A stretch of DNA of 50,259 nt from Rhodopirellula europaea 6C (GCF_000338295.1 NZ_ANMO01000266.1:1-50259); one strand, 5' to 3'. Shown: positions 8,341 through 17,866, counted from the first letter of the stretch. The notes: generated by a model from the letters alone, not told the origin. A program made the numbers and translations.

Positions 8341-9756
8341 ATGTCGGTTGCCACCTCGCCTGATTCGACATCCAACGCCAAGTCCTTCGACACCAACTCT
8401 GACACCGCAGCTGATGGAACTCCCAGTAGCAACTGGTTGGTCATCGGTGGTGGTGTCATGGGATTGCAGGTTGCTCGCGACCTGATCGATCGCGGTCAAA
8501 AAGTCACGATCGCCGAAGCCGCACCCACCTTTGGTGGATTGACCAGTGCATGGAACTTGGGCGATGTGGTTTGGGACCGCTTCTATCACGTCACGCTGCT
8601 AAGCGACACCAAACTGCGAGACCTACTGACCGATCTCGGTTTGGAATCGCAAATGGATTGGGTCGAAACCAAAACGGGTTTCTACTCCGGTGGACAACTG
8701 ATCTCGATGAGCAACACGGCGGAATTCCTGAAGTTTCCGCCGCTGAACCTGATCCAGAAACTTCGTCTCGGCGGAACGATTTTCTACGCCTCAAAGATCA
8801 AAAACTGGCGACGCCTCGAAAAGCTATCCGTCGAAAAATGGTTGCGACGTTGGTCCGGCAAAGGCGTCTTTGAAAAGATCTGGCAACCACTCCTGCAAGC
8901 CAAACTCGGCGAAGCCTACAAGCAAACATCCGCCGCGTTCATCTGGGCCCACACCGCTCGGATGTACAAAGCCCGACGCAGCGGGATGAAGACCGAAATG
9001 TTTGGCTATGTGCCCGGCGGCTACGCGACCATTCTGGATAAGTGGGTTGGATGGCTGAAAGATCGCGGGGCTCGAACGCTCACGTCGTCTCCGGCACGCC
9101 AAGTCCGCAAGCTCGAAAGCGGTGAGTTCGAAGTCGATTTCGGCGATGGACGAATCGAGAAGTTCGACAACGTTGTTTCCACCATCGCGTCGCCCGTGAT
9201 CGCCGACACGGTTCCGCAACTTTCCGAGGAAGAAAAGAAACGACATCGCGGCATCCGCTACCTCGGCGTGGTTTGTGCTTCGATGCTGATGAAAAAACCA
9301 ATCAGCGAATACTACGTGACGAACATCACCGACACATGGGTTCCGCTGACCGCTGTGATCGAGATGTCAACGATCGTGAACCCAGACAAACAGCTCGGCG
9401 GCAACCACTTGGTCTATTTGCCAAAGTACCTGCCGGATGATCACGAGGGCCTGAACGAATCCGACGAAGACTACAAAGAGAAATGCTTGTCGACGCTTGA
9501 GAAGATGTACGACCATTTCTCCCGCGATCAAGTTCTCGATTTTAAAATCGCTCGCGCGAAATACGTCGCCGCACTTGCGACGATCGATTACTCGACACGA
9601 TTGCCTGACATTGTGACCAGCGTCCCTGGCTTCTACGCTTTGAACTCCGCTCACATCGTCAAAGGCAATCTGAACGTCAACGAGACGATCACGCTGGGCG
9701 AAGAAAAGTTCACCGAAGAAGTCTGGCCCGACTACCAACGACGTGTTGTGAAGTAG
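8341..9756 (+). CDS. FAD-dependent amine-oxidase/protoporphyrinogen-oxidase-like oxidoreductase
   Basis: The 471-residue protein has an N-terminal Rossmann dinucleotide-binding site, VIGGGVMGLQVARDL, at about residues 32-46 after a polar leader, then FGGLTSAW. This is the layout of the NAD(P)/FAD superfamily that includes protoporphyrinogen oxidase, phytoene desaturase and UDP-galactopyranose mutase. The C-terminal FAD signature region reads VPGFYALNSAHIVKGNLNVNE. Genes of this type often accompany polysaccharide or polyprenyl-linked glycosyltransferases, and here one precedes it by three bases, so a role in sugar or lipid-carrier chemistry is inferred. A TTG codon directly before the ATG is an alternative start. 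The reaction is unknown. Confidence 0.88.
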   Translation: MSVATSPDSTSNAKSFDTNSDTAADGTPSSNWLVIGGGVMGLQVARDLIDRGQKVTIAEAAPTFGGLTSAWNLGDVVWDRFYHVTLLSDTKLRDLLTDLGLESQMDWVETKTGFYSGGQLISMSNTAEFLKFPPLNLIQKLRLGGTIFYASKIKNWRRLEKLSVEKWLRRWSGKGVFEKIWQPLLQAKLGEAYKQTSAAFIWAHTARMYKARRSGMKTEMFGYVPGGYATILDKWVGWLKDRGARTLTSSPARQVRKLESGEFEVDFGDGRIEKFDNVVSTIASPVIADTVPQLSEEEKKRHRGIRYLGVVCASMLMKKPISEYYVTNITDTWVPLTAVIEMSTIVNPDKQLGGNHLVYLPKYLPDDHEGLNESDEDYKEKCLSTLEKMYDHFSRDQVLDFKIARAKYVAALATIDYSTRLPDIVTSVPGFYALNSAHIVKGNLNVNETITLGEEKFTEEVWPDYQRRVVK

Positions 9757-9814
9757 TGGCTCAAACGCTTCGGCTATCAACCGACGCCATGCCACCACTC
9801 AACGCTTTGTGCCC

Positions 9815-10459
9815 ATGATCGATGCCGCCGCCGAACCGCGATTGCTCGGCGTGTTGCTCGCCGGTGGTCTCTCATCGCGAATGGGAACCCCCAAAGGCTT
9901 GTTGCCCCATCCAAACGGTGGCACCTACCTCGACCACAGTCTGCAACGCCTGCAATCCGTCTGCGGCAAACACATCGCGGTCAGCCTCGCGGCCGATGAA
10001 ATGGACGCCGCGTCTGCATTGCCATCGGATATCTTGCCCGCGGAGATCACCCGACTGCGTGATGCGCGTCCGAATCTTGGACCGGCGATGGGCGTGCACG
10101 TGTCGCTGCAACACGCCGCCTCGAATGGATACCTGGGCTGCCTGTTCACCCCGGTGGATTTGCCCGACTTGTTGGCCGATGATTTGGCGAGCCTGATCCA
10201 AACCTGGCGTGAACAGCCCACGAAGATTTTACTCGCCCGGCAAAGCGATCCCGAGCGTTTGCAACCTTTGGTCGGAATCTATCCCGTCAGCGATCTGGAT
10301 CGAATCCAAAGCGTGGTCGAATCAACACATCGCAGCCTGTATCGGTTCCTACAATCAACCGACCATCGAACCTTCGATCTACCGGCATCACGCCTTCGCA
10401 ACGTCAACACACCCGCGGATCGAGACCCATCCTTCGACCGCAATCAACCCTCTGAATGA
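9815..10459 (+). CDS. mobA: Molybdenum cofactor guanylyltransferase
   Basis: MobA transfers GMP from GTP to Mo-molybdopterin to make the guanine dinucleotide form of the cofactor used by DMSO-reductase-family enzymes. This 214-residue protein carries the nucleotidyltransferase signature LAGGLSSRMGTPKGLL at residues 12-27 and the catalytic-site strand LFTPVDLPDLLADDL. The ATG at 9815 is preferred over a GTG two codons earlier. Six bases separate its stop from moeA, so the pair is an operon, likely continuing from the upstream FAD gene across a 58-base gap. The product could also prefer CTP (MocA-type); the neighbouring moeA makes a cofactor role secure but does not separate the two. Confidence 0.88.
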   Translation: MIDAAAEPRLLGVLLAGGLSSRMGTPKGLLPHPNGGTYLDHSLQRLQSVCGKHIAVSLAADEMDAASALPSDILPAEITRLRDARPNLGPAMGVHVSLQHAASNGYLGCLFTPVDLPDLLADDLASLIQTWREQPTKILLARQSDPERLQPLVGIYPVSDLDRIQSVVESTHRSLYRFLQSTDHRTFDLPASRLRNVNTPADRDPSFDRNQPSE

Positions 10460-10465
10460 ACGCCC

Positions 10466-11746
10466 ATGAACGCCGCCCCCAATTTCGCGTTCGACTCACC
10501 CGAAGAAGCCATTGATGCACTCGCCCGGCGACTCGGGACAACCGGCATCCAGCAAGTCGAACTCAGCGAGTCACACGATCCAACGCGATCGCTTCACCGT
10601 CGAGTTCTCGCCTCACCGATTGTTGCCGACCGCGACAGCCCCGCGGCGGACGTGTCGGCAATGGATGGATACGCGATTCGTGAATCGGACTTGCTGAAAG
10701 AAGGGCCGATCGAAGTGACCGGCGAAAGCGTCCCGGGTTCACCTCCACCGCCCGAGTCCGACACCGGCGTCATTCGAATTTTCACCGGCGCAATCATTCC
10801 GGATGGCTGCGATCGGGTGATCCAGCGAGAACACACCGATGAAACCACAGCGGGCTCGCCGCCCGATTCCAGTTCGCTCGGCCAAATCCAGTGGACAGAC
10901 AAAGCCAAGTCGATCCCATCGGGAGCCAACATTCGACGCCAGGGAGAAAACCTTTCGGCGGGCTCGATCGCGATCAAGGCAGGCTTGGAATTGACCTCCC
11001 CTCGGCTCGCTGCGTTGACCAACTTTGGCATTCAACAAGTCGACCTCCACGCTCCCGTTCGCGTCGCGGTGTTGACGACCGGAGACGAATTGGCATCCGC
11101 CACAAACTCGGATCAATCGCCATTGCCGCCTTGGAAGATTCGAAACAGCAACGCGTCGGCGTTGCTCGGTTTGTTGGCCAATCAACCCTGGGTTGATTGT
11201 GCACCTCCGATGCACGCGATCGACGAACCCGCCGCACTCCTGCCCGCAGTCCAACATGCGATCGAGCATCACGACGTGGTGCTAATGACCGGCGGAGTTT
11301 CGATGGGCGACTACGACTACGTGCCTCGAATCTTGCAAGAAGCCGGTGCAGAGATCGTCTTTCACAAACTTCCGCTGCGACCTGGCAAACCGATCTTGGG
11401 CGCCGTTCACCAAAGTGAATCCAAATCGACGCTGATCCTCGGATTGCCCGGTAACCCAGTCAGCGCGACGATGGGAGCCCGACGATTCGCGATGCCACTG
11501 ATTCGCAAATTGGCCGGCATGACAAACTGGGAGGAGCTACCTCCGCTGGTGATGCTCGAAGAGGTCAGCGAGAAGACACTGCCGCTGCATTGGCTGCGCG
11601 GCGTCCGCATGACACAGCCTGGTCTGGCGGCATTGGTGATCGGCAAGGGTTCGGGCGATGTCGCCACACTCGCCGCAACAGACGGCTTCATCGAGATGCC
11701 GCCTCATGCAAATCATGCTGGGCCGTGGCCTTATTTCGCGTGGTGA
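10466..11746 (+). CDS. moeA: Molybdopterin molybdenumtransferase
   Basis: MoeA inserts molybdate into adenylylated molybdopterin, the last step before MobA. The 426-residue length fits the family (400-420). Visible motifs are DVSAMDGYAI at about residue 65, FTGAIIPDGCDRVI, the GAN-IRRQGEN segment, GDEL in VAVLTTGDELAS, and the MPT-binding loop TGGVSMGDYDYVPRIL followed by RPGKPILG and GLPGNPVSA. Residues 135-150 carry a short insertion relative to the enterobacterial enzyme. It follows mobA by six bases. The two genes imply that this organism makes a molybdoenzyme, for example nitrate reductase, which would fit the nitrate-type uptake operon at the other end of the window. Confidence 0.95.
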   Translation: MNAAPNFAFDSPEEAIDALARRLGTTGIQQVELSESHDPTRSLHRRVLASPIVADRDSPAADVSAMDGYAIRESDLLKEGPIEVTGESVPGSPPPPESDTGVIRIFTGAIIPDGCDRVIQREHTDETTAGSPPDSSSLGQIQWTDKAKSIPSGANIRRQGENLSAGSIAIKAGLELTSPRLAALTNFGIQQVDLHAPVRVAVLTTGDELASATNSDQSPLPPWKIRNSNASALLGLLANQPWVDCAPPMHAIDEPAALLPAVQHAIEHHDVVLMTGGVSMGDYDYVPRILQEAGAEIVFHKLPLRPGKPILGAVHQSESKSTLILGLPGNPVSATMGARRFAMPLIRKLAGMTNWEELPPLVMLEEVSEKTLPLHWLRGVRMTQPGLAALVIGKGSGDVATLAATDGFIEMPPHANHAGPWPYFAW

Positions 11747-11776
11747 TTGATCCCGCCATTGTTGATGTTGCAAAAG

Positions 11777-11811
11777 AAAAACGCCCGAGCATCGGAATGC
11801 TCGAGCGTTTT
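11777..11811. terminator. Bidirectional terminator between moeA and amt
   Basis: An A-rich start leads into ACGC-CGAGCAT, the loop CGGA, then ATGCTCG-GCGT and a T-run. The hairpin lies between the convergent moeA and amt stop codons and is flanked by A and T tracts on both sides, so it can act in either direction. Confidence 0.72.
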
Positions 11812-11835
11812 CGAATGCAATCTTGGAAACAAAAA

Positions 11836-13416
11836 TCAGGCGAACTGATAACCTTCTTCGCCGTGGTCTGAAATGTCCAAACCACGCTGTTCGCTTTCGG
11901 CTGGGACTCGCAATCCGATGAAGACGTCGATCAGCTTCAGCAGGATCAGACTTCCCACTCCGGCGAACACGTATGTGACCAACACGGCCACGATCTGACC
12001 GATGACCAAGGTGAAGTCACCGCCTGATTCGATCAAACCGATTGGCACGCCGTCGCTGACGTCCCATGCCGCGCGAGTCGCGAAAACACCGGTCAAGATT
12101 GCACCGAGCGTTCCGCCGACTCCGTGGACACCAAACGCGTCCAACGCATCGTCGTAACGAAGTTTGTGCTTCAAAGTCGAGCAGGCCCAATAACAAACAC
12201 CGCCCGCCATCGCTCCCATGATCAAAGCTGGCATGGGCTGAACAAATCCGGCGGCGGGAGTGATGCAAACCAATCCGGCAACCGCACCACTGCTGGCGCC
12301 CAGAACGGTTGGCTTGCCGAGGACCAGCCACTCGAGCGTCACCCAGGCGACCGCTCCGGCGGCAGCCGAAAAGTGAGTCACGGCGAAAGCACTGGCAGTC
12401 AAATCATCCGACGCAAGTTCACTGCCGGCGTTGAAGCCAAACCAACCCACCCACAACATCGCGGCACCAAGTGCCGTGTAGGTCAGGTTGTGCGGTTGCA
12501 AAGGTTCGCGTGGGTAACCCATCCGAGGACCGATCAACAACGCCGCGACCAAAGCCGAGATCCCGCTGCTGATGTGAACAACCGTTCCGCCCGCGAAGTC
12601 GAGTGCTCCTCCGGCCAAGGCTTTGTCACCAGCGAAGTACGAAAGTGGTCCTTCGTCCCAAACCCAGTGTGTCAGCGGGCAGTAGATGAATGTTCCCCAC
12701 AAAATCGAGAAAACCACCATCGCGCTGAACTTCATCCGTTCCGCGAAAGCACCGCAGATCAGAGCGGGCGTGATGATGAAGAACATGCCTTGGAACAACA
12801 TGTGAGTCATTCGCGTCATCGCACCTTCCATTGGCGTGATGGCTTTGCCCAAGTCATCGTCCCAATATCGTTGCACGCCTTCCATGAACACGTAGTCAAA
12901 GTTGCCGAACCAGCCACCGGATCCGCCGAACGCGAACGAGTAACCGTAAAGTGCCCAAAGCACAGTCATCATTCCCATCAGGAAGATGCACTGCATCATC
13001 ACGCTGAGAACGTTTTTGCGACGGACCAAACCGCCGTAGAACATCGCCAAACCTGGTGCGGTCATGAACAACACCAAAGCACAACAAACCAGCATCCAAC
13101 CGTTGTGTCCGGCCAGCAGAGCCTCATCAACTCCAGCTTGCAGGCTTTCCAAAGTCGGAGCCGCCGGCTCCTCGGCTGCTTCGGTTTCCTCCGCCGGGGC
13201 AGCTTCCTCCGCCGAAGCCGACGGTTCGGCCGGTGATGTCTCAGTGGCCGAGGTTTCTGCGACCTCGTCCTGAGCCATCACGCTGGCAACCGGCAGGCCA
13301 GCCAGGGGCACACCGAGAATGCACGTGAGCAAACAAACGACAACCAACACGCGTGACAACATTCCGGGCAGGCTCCAGTGAAAAGTCGATGGGGATGATG
13401 GTGGATGAGACGCCAT
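11836..13416 (-). CDS. amt: Ammonium transporter with long secreted N-terminal extension
   Basis: Amt proteins conduct ammonium across the inner membrane as trimers. This 526-residue protein has a signal-like helix at about residues 18-45, then an Ala/Glu/Pro-rich linker to about residue 90, then the Amt core of about 11 helices beginning GWMLVCCALVLFMTAPGLAM and FYGGLVRRKN. Conserved core pieces include FNAGSELASDDLTASAF, GAVAGLVCITPAAGFVQP and HGVGGTLGAILTGVFA, the last with a pore histidine. The acidic, alanine-rich linker is much longer than in E. coli AmtB (428 residues); such extensions are common in planctomycete Amts. No glnK gene adjoins. It is monocistronic and convergent with moeA, sharing the bidirectional terminator. 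Confidence 0.95.
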   Translation of the reverse strand: MASHPPSSPSTFHWSLPGMLSRVLVVVCLLTCILGVPLAGLPVASVMAQDEVAETSATETSPAEPSASAEEAAPAEETEAAEEPAAPTLESLQAGVDEALLAGHNGWMLVCCALVLFMTAPGLAMFYGGLVRRKNVLSVMMQCIFLMGMMTVLWALYGYSFAFGGSGGWFGNFDYVFMEGVQRYWDDDLGKAITPMEGAMTRMTHMLFQGMFFIITPALICGAFAERMKFSAMVVFSILWGTFIYCPLTHWVWDEGPLSYFAGDKALAGGALDFAGGTVVHISSGISALVAALLIGPRMGYPREPLQPHNLTYTALGAAMLWVGWFGFNAGSELASDDLTASAFAVTHFSAAAGAVAWVTLEWLVLGKPTVLGASSGAVAGLVCITPAAGFVQPMPALIMGAMAGGVCYWACSTLKHKLRYDDALDAFGVHGVGGTLGAILTGVFATRAAWDVSDGVPIGLIESGGDFTLVIGQIVAVLVTYVFAGVGSLILLKLIDVFIGLRVPAESEQRGLDISDHGEEGYQFA

Positions 13417-13642
13417 TTGCGAATCATCCCAACCAGAGAGGACAACCGCGACTTCTCGCTACGATGGGTTCGCTCCCCCGGGGAAACGGACGGTAATCGA
13501 AGCGACTGACGCGTGTGTTCTTCACGATTTCCGGTAGAATACGATGACGGCCGAACCCGGGACACCCTGCCCATCGCTTCAAAGGTGTCATCCTGCTCGT
13601 AACCACGCCCTTTCGCGGCCTTCCCACCCATCATGTGGCCTC

Positions 13643-14812
13643 ATGCGTTCCGTTTCTTTGATTCACCAAAGCACGAAAATTGCTGGCTTTGTGCTGTTTT
13701 TCGCCCTCGCTCCGGTCTCCCACGCCGACACGCCCGAGGAAATTGCCGCTCAAATTGAAAGCTTGTCCAGCGATTCATATTTGCGACGAGAGAACGCCAC
13801 CGAAGCACTTTTGAAGGCCGGCCCCGCCGCAATCGAGCCCCTGGTCAAAGTGCTTGAACGCGGCGACCTGGAAACGACCCAACGCGCGATCGGCATCCTG
13901 CAATCGATCGCCATGGATCGGCCGATCATCGAAGGAGAATCCGGGAAGCCAAAACTAGCCCGTGTGGCCCCCAACGAACCGAACGCTTGGGAGACGCTGC
14001 TGTCGCTGTCGACAATGGGTGGCAGTCGTGGTGAAAGAGCCTCCATGGCGGTCGAAGAAATCACCCAAGTCCGACGTGCTCAGACAATTCAAACGTTGTC
14101 TCTGCAAAGTGCCGTGATCGGCGTCAAAGAATTTGTCTACGGCGCGACGACCACTCTGCAACGCGTTGTCGAAATCAACGACGCGTACCAAGGCGATGAT
14201 TCGCTTTTGGAGCTACTGCGTTGGATCGATCGGGTCGAGTTTGCTCGTATCGAAGGTCCCGCCATTCGCAAGGGAGTCGTGAAAGGCGTGACCCAGATGC
14301 CCGATCTCAAAACGCTGTCGCTGCTCTATGGCGACATCGACATGGAAACGATGAAGGTCATTGGCGACCTTGATTCCATCGATCACCTGGAATTCCGCTA
14401 CGTCCCACTGAACGACGAACTGCTCGATGCCATCGCGAAACTTCCGATTCGCATTTCACTGACGCTCAACGGCACCGATCTCTCATCCAAACAAGTTGAC
14501 GCGCTGCGGCAAACGTTGCCAGGCTTGAACATCGAATTCAAACGCGGCGGCTTTCTGGGTGTACGTTGCAACGACTCGTTGAACGAATGCATCATTCAAA
14601 GTGTCGTCGAAGATAGCGGAGCCGAACTCGCGGGACTACAGCGCGACGATGTGATCGTTCGAGCCAACGGCGAACCGGTTCGCAGATTCGCGGACCTGCA
14701 AGCTGTGATCAACACGCGAGACCCAGGGCAAAACATTCACATTGTTTACCGGCGACTCAACCGCGAGTATGAAACCGATGCAAAACTTGGCAAACTGACC
14801 GAACCCAACTAG
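13643..14812 (+). CDS. Secreted HEAT-like/PDZ domain protein
   Basis: The ATG at 13643 gives a 389-residue product starting with a clean signal peptide (STKIAGFVLFFALAPVSHAD). Residues about 30-90 look like a HEAT/Armadillo-type helical repeat (SYLRRENATEALLKAG, then AAIEPLVKVLERGDLETTQR). The middle has leucine-rich-repeat-like segments such as MPDLKTLSLLYGDIDMETMK. The last 85 residues are a PDZ domain: GFLGVRCND as carboxylate loop, GAELAGLQRDDVIVRANGEP and FADLQAVINTRDPGQNI. There is no protease domain, so it is probably a periplasmic scaffold that binds protein C termini. Upstream in-frame starts exist but would bury the signal peptide. It is followed by mutY after 118 bases. Function unknown. 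Confidence 0.85.
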   Translation: MRSVSLIHQSTKIAGFVLFFALAPVSHADTPEEIAAQIESLSSDSYLRRENATEALLKAGPAAIEPLVKVLERGDLETTQRAIGILQSIAMDRPIIEGESGKPKLARVAPNEPNAWETLLSLSTMGGSRGERASMAVEEITQVRRAQTIQTLSLQSAVIGVKEFVYGATTTLQRVVEINDAYQGDDSLLELLRWIDRVEFARIEGPAIRKGVVKGVTQMPDLKTLSLLYGDIDMETMKVIGDLDSIDHLEFRYVPLNDELLDAIAKLPIRISLTLNGTDLSSKQVDALRQTLPGLNIEFKRGGFLGVRCNDSLNECIIQSVVEDSGAELAGLQRDDVIVRANGEPVRRFADLQAVINTRDPGQNIHIVYRRLNREYETDAKLGKLTEPN

Positions 14813-14930
14813 CTCTCAGCCTGCATCGGTTCACGCTCGCAACTCCTCTCGCATTCACGCTAACACCATCGACACCGAAGCTCCGCAGATCGATTCCGGC
14901 AATTGGCAAGATTCCAACTGGCGTTCTCGA

Positions 14931-16034
14931 GTGCGCAAGCGACTGCTGACTTGGTTCTCGGACAACGCTCGTGATCTTCCCTGGCGACGCGATCACTCGC
15001 CGTACCGGGTTTGGATCAGCGAGATCATGTGCCAGCAAACTCAGGTGGCCACGGTTCTGCCGTACTTCGAACGCTTCCTCAGCACCTATCCAACGATTCG
15101 CGATTTGGCGGATGCTGACGAAAGCCAACTGATGCGAATGTGGGAAGGGCTGGGTTATTACCGCCGCGCCCGATCGCTGCACGCCGCAGCGAAGAAGATG
15201 GTGGAAGAACACGACGGCGAGTTCCCGGAATCCTTTGACGACGTGTTGGCATTGCCAGGCATCGGCCGCTACACCGCGGGAGCGATCCAGTCGATTTCTC
15301 GCAACCAAGCGTTTCCGATTTTGGAAGGCAATACGCAACGAGTCTTCAGCCGTTGGATCGGCTTGACCGTTCCGCCAACCGAAAAGGTCGCTCAAGCCCG
15401 ACTGTGGGAATTGTCCGACAAAATGCTGCCACGCCGAAAGTCAGACGATCGTTCCAACGGCCCGGCGGGATTCAACCAAGCCGCGATGGAACTGGGCGCT
15501 CTGATCTGTTCTCCTCGCTCGCCAAAGTGCGGTGAGTGCCCGGTGGCGACAATCTGCCACGCCAACCAAATGGGGCTGCAGGACGAAATCCCGGGCAAAA
15601 TCAGCAAGGTCCAATACGAGTCTCGAACCGAAATCGCCGTCGTGATTTCTCGCGACGATCGGTACCTCGTGCGAACAATTCCCGAAGGAGTTCGGTTCGC
15701 CGGAATGATCGATTTTCCTCGCGCCGGTCCGCCGGAAGCCGATGACGTGGTGGGAATGGAATCGTGGCTGGCAGGCCAACTGGGCGGCGATGTGAAACTC
15801 GGGATGCGTTTAAAAACCATTAAACACGCGGTCACTCGCTACCGAATGACCTTGCACGTTCACCTTGGCGAGTGGAACGTGAACAGCGACCGCGTCGCAG
15901 AGGACGGACCGATGCCGGACTCCTGGCAATGGGCAACGGTCGATGAGTTGGCGGACATGCCAATGAGTGTGACCGGGCGAAGAATCGTCCGCCTACTCGA
16001 CCGTCCGCAGCGTTCGCTTTTCTCCGAACTCTGA
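14931..16034 (+). CDS. mutY: A/G-specific adenine glycosylase
   Basis: MutY removes adenine opposite 8-oxoguanine. The 367-residue protein has the first catalytic Glu at residue 31 (WISEIMCQQTQVATV), a helix-hairpin-helix LPGIGRYTAGAI, the iron-sulfur ligands C-x6-C-x2-C-x5-C in LICSPRSPKCGECPVATICH, and a C-terminal NUDIX-like 8-oxoG recognition domain (about residues 230-367). The second catalytic residue, Asp138 of the E. coli enzyme in ILDGN, is Glu here at residue 132 (PILEGNTQRVFSRW), which is unusual. No ATG lies in the open frame, so the GTG at 14931 is taken as start; it gives the usual family N terminus (LLTWFSDNARDLPWRR). Domain assignment is firm; activity may be altered by the substitution. 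Confidence 0.93.
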   Translation: MRKRLLTWFSDNARDLPWRRDHSPYRVWISEIMCQQTQVATVLPYFERFLSTYPTIRDLADADESQLMRMWEGLGYYRRARSLHAAAKKMVEEHDGEFPESFDDVLALPGIGRYTAGAIQSISRNQAFPILEGNTQRVFSRWIGLTVPPTEKVAQARLWELSDKMLPRRKSDDRSNGPAGFNQAAMELGALICSPRSPKCGECPVATICHANQMGLQDEIPGKISKVQYESRTEIAVVISRDDRYLVRTIPEGVRFAGMIDFPRAGPPEADDVVGMESWLAGQLGGDVKLGMRLKTIKHAVTRYRMTLHVHLGEWNVNSDRVAEDGPMPDSWQWATVDELADMPMSVTGRRIVRLLDRPQRSLFSEL

Positions 16035-16056
16035 GCCGACTCGACGACACTCGGGT

Positions 16057-16080
16057 TCAAAACGAATCGCCTCGTTTTGA
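16057..16080. terminator. Perfect 9-bp hairpin downstream of mutY
   Basis: TCAAAACGA (16057-16065), loop of six bases, TCGTTTTGA (16072-16080). It lies 23 bases after the mutY stop and is a plausible terminator, although the stem is AT-rich and no T-run follows. Confidence 0.4.
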
Positions 16081-16260
16081 GTCGCGAATCGTGCTAGAGA
16101 TGCTAAACTGTGAGTCCTGCCTCGAGGCAAGAAACCAAAGCGTTTCGCAATGCCTTGGCATCGGTTTTCCTTCTGCCAATGCGAGCGGAGAGAACGAGCC
16201 GGATTCGTCCGCCCGATGCTTCGTTTCAACAACGCCTTCCTAAACACTTTGAATTTCATC

Positions 16261-17490
16261 ATGACCATTCATCGCTTTTTGATGTGTGCCGCGGCGACTT
16301 TGGTTGCCGCCGGCCCCACCGTTTTCGCCGCAGAAACCGTTTCGCTCGGTGACCCAACACTCACCGCTGGAATCCCCGGCGACGGCCCTCTGACGCTGGA
16401 ACAAGCCCAGCGTTTTCTGGCCAACGCCGACAATCACACGGAACTGAACGTTGAACTTCCCAAGGGGCTCGACGCCGCCTCGGGCAACATTCATATCCCT
16501 GAGGACAACCCGATCACGCGAGCCAAAATCGAATTGGGACGCCAGTTGTACTTCGACCCTCGTTTATCGGCCGACGGCACGATCTCGTGCGCGACTTGTC
16601 ACGCACCTGAAACCGGCTGGGGTGCTCCCACTCAATTCGGCGAAGGCATCCGAGGCCAAACCGGCAACCGAAACTCACCGGTCTCGTTCAATCGCATTCT
16701 CAGCAAACATCAATTCCATGATGGCCGCGCTGCGTCGTTAGAAGAGCAGGCTGTTGGACCGATCGCCAACCCCATCGAAATGGGCAACACCCACGAAGTC
16801 TGCGTGAAAACGCTCGCCGACAACCCCGTCTACAAGGCCCAATTCGACAAGATCTTTGAAGACGGCGTGACGATCGACAACGTTGGCAAAGCACTTGCCA
16901 CGTTTGAACGAGCGATCGTGACCGGGCCAGCTCCTTACGATTACTACGCTCCTTTGTCGGCGTTTGAGAAAACGTTTGCCGAGGATTTGGAATACCTCGA
17001 AGAAGAACCCGCCCTCGCCGAGCAATACGCCAAGCTAAAAGAAGAAGCCGCCAAAAACCCAATGTCCGAATCATCGATTCGCGGCATGGAACTGACATTC
17101 GGCAAAGCCAACTGCACCGCTTGCCATGCGGGCGCGAACTTCACCGATGAACAATTTCATAACATCGGTGTGGGCATGGCTTCAGAGAATCCTGACTTGG
17201 GTCGTTTCGAAGTGACCAAGGAAGAAAAGGATCGCGGCGCATTCAAAACGCCCACAATGCGAAACGTCGCCGACACGGGGCCTTACATGCACGACGGCAG
17301 CCAAGCGACTTTGGAAGAAGTCATCGAGTGGTACAACAAAGGCGGGCACCCAAACCCGTACTTGAGCGACAAGATGAAACCATTGAACTTGACTGAACAA
17401 GAAAAAGCAGACCTAGTCGAGTTCATGCGACAGGGACTGCAAAGCGACTTCCCCGTCATCGAAGTCGGACGCTTGCCAGCCGAAAGCTGA
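16261..17490 (+). CDS. Di-haem cytochrome c peroxidase (MauG/CcpA family)
   Basis: The 409-residue protein begins with a Sec signal peptide (MCAAATLVAAGPTVFAAE) and carries two c-type haem sites: CATCH at residues 110-114 and CTACH at 285-289. The first is preceded by GRQLYFDPRLSADGTISC, and the rest matches the family (RNSPVSFNRILSKHQFHDGR, AFKTPTMRNVADTGPYMHDG). These periplasmic enzymes reduce hydrogen peroxide with electrons from cytochrome c, or, in MauG relatives, oxidise a protein partner. The FDPRLS and HDGSQATLEEVIEWYNKGG stretches are typical of bacterial peroxidases. An ATG at 16150 is an earlier in-frame start but gives a poor signal peptide. It appears monocistronic; its electron donor is not in the window. 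Confidence 0.92.
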   Translation: MTIHRFLMCAAATLVAAGPTVFAAETVSLGDPTLTAGIPGDGPLTLEQAQRFLANADNHTELNVELPKGLDAASGNIHIPEDNPITRAKIELGRQLYFDPRLSADGTISCATCHAPETGWGAPTQFGEGIRGQTGNRNSPVSFNRILSKHQFHDGRAASLEEQAVGPIANPIEMGNTHEVCVKTLADNPVYKAQFDKIFEDGVTIDNVGKALATFERAIVTGPAPYDYYAPLSAFEKTFAEDLEYLEEEPALAEQYAKLKEEAAKNPMSESSIRGMELTFGKANCTACHAGANFTDEQFHNIGVGMASENPDLGRFEVTKEEKDRGAFKTPTMRNVADTGPYMHDGSQATLEEVIEWYNKGGHPNPYLSDKMKPLNLTEQEKADLVEFMRQGLQSDFPVIEVGRLPAES

Positions 17491-17782
17491 TCCGCCGGTC
17501 AACCTGTAGCTCGGTGGTCCCCCCACAGAGAACGAGGTCGTGCCGTTTTGAAGTGCCGAGCTCGGAAGGTTGAAATCACCCTCCTGAACGCAGTTGGGGA
17601 GGGTCGGAATGCGAGCGTTCAGCGAGAATTCCGGGGAGGGTAGTGCGCGTCTTTTCCCATGCTCGGCCCTCACCCCCGCGTACGCCTGAACGGCGTCGCT
17701 CTCCCCAAACTTCGTTTCGAAGGAGGTACGCCGTGTGTAAATCCGCCGAAAGGCGGCACCTAAAAACTACACAACCTCGAAC

Positions 17783-17802
17783 CACGGCGGAGGACCGCCG
17801 TG
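17783..17802. repeat. Palindromic repeat unit
   Basis: Perfect 8-bp arms CACGGCGG and CCGCCGTG are separated by AGGA. The general form (GGCGG-loop-CCGCC bracketed by ACCAC and CTAC) recalls the palindrome at 22391-22416, TACGACGGCC-loop-GGCCGTCGTA. It is probably one copy of a dispersed family. Confidence 0.55.
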
Positions 17803-17848
17803 CTACAGTTCCGCACGCCTCGCTTTGTTCCAAAGCATTGGCTTGGTT

Positions 17849-17866
17849 GCCAGGTGATAACCTGGC
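17849..17866 (-). terminator. Hairpin downstream of malic enzyme
   Basis: GCCAGGT, loop GATA, ACCTGGC: a perfect 7-bp stem 27 bases beyond the malic enzyme stop codon. No T-run follows on the minus strand, so it could also be just another repeat of the spacer. Confidence 0.4.

Noticed and set aside
12124-13236. Long open frame antisense to amt
   Set aside because: Composition is rich in Arg/His/Gln without any domain, while the minus strand encodes an intact ammonium transporter.
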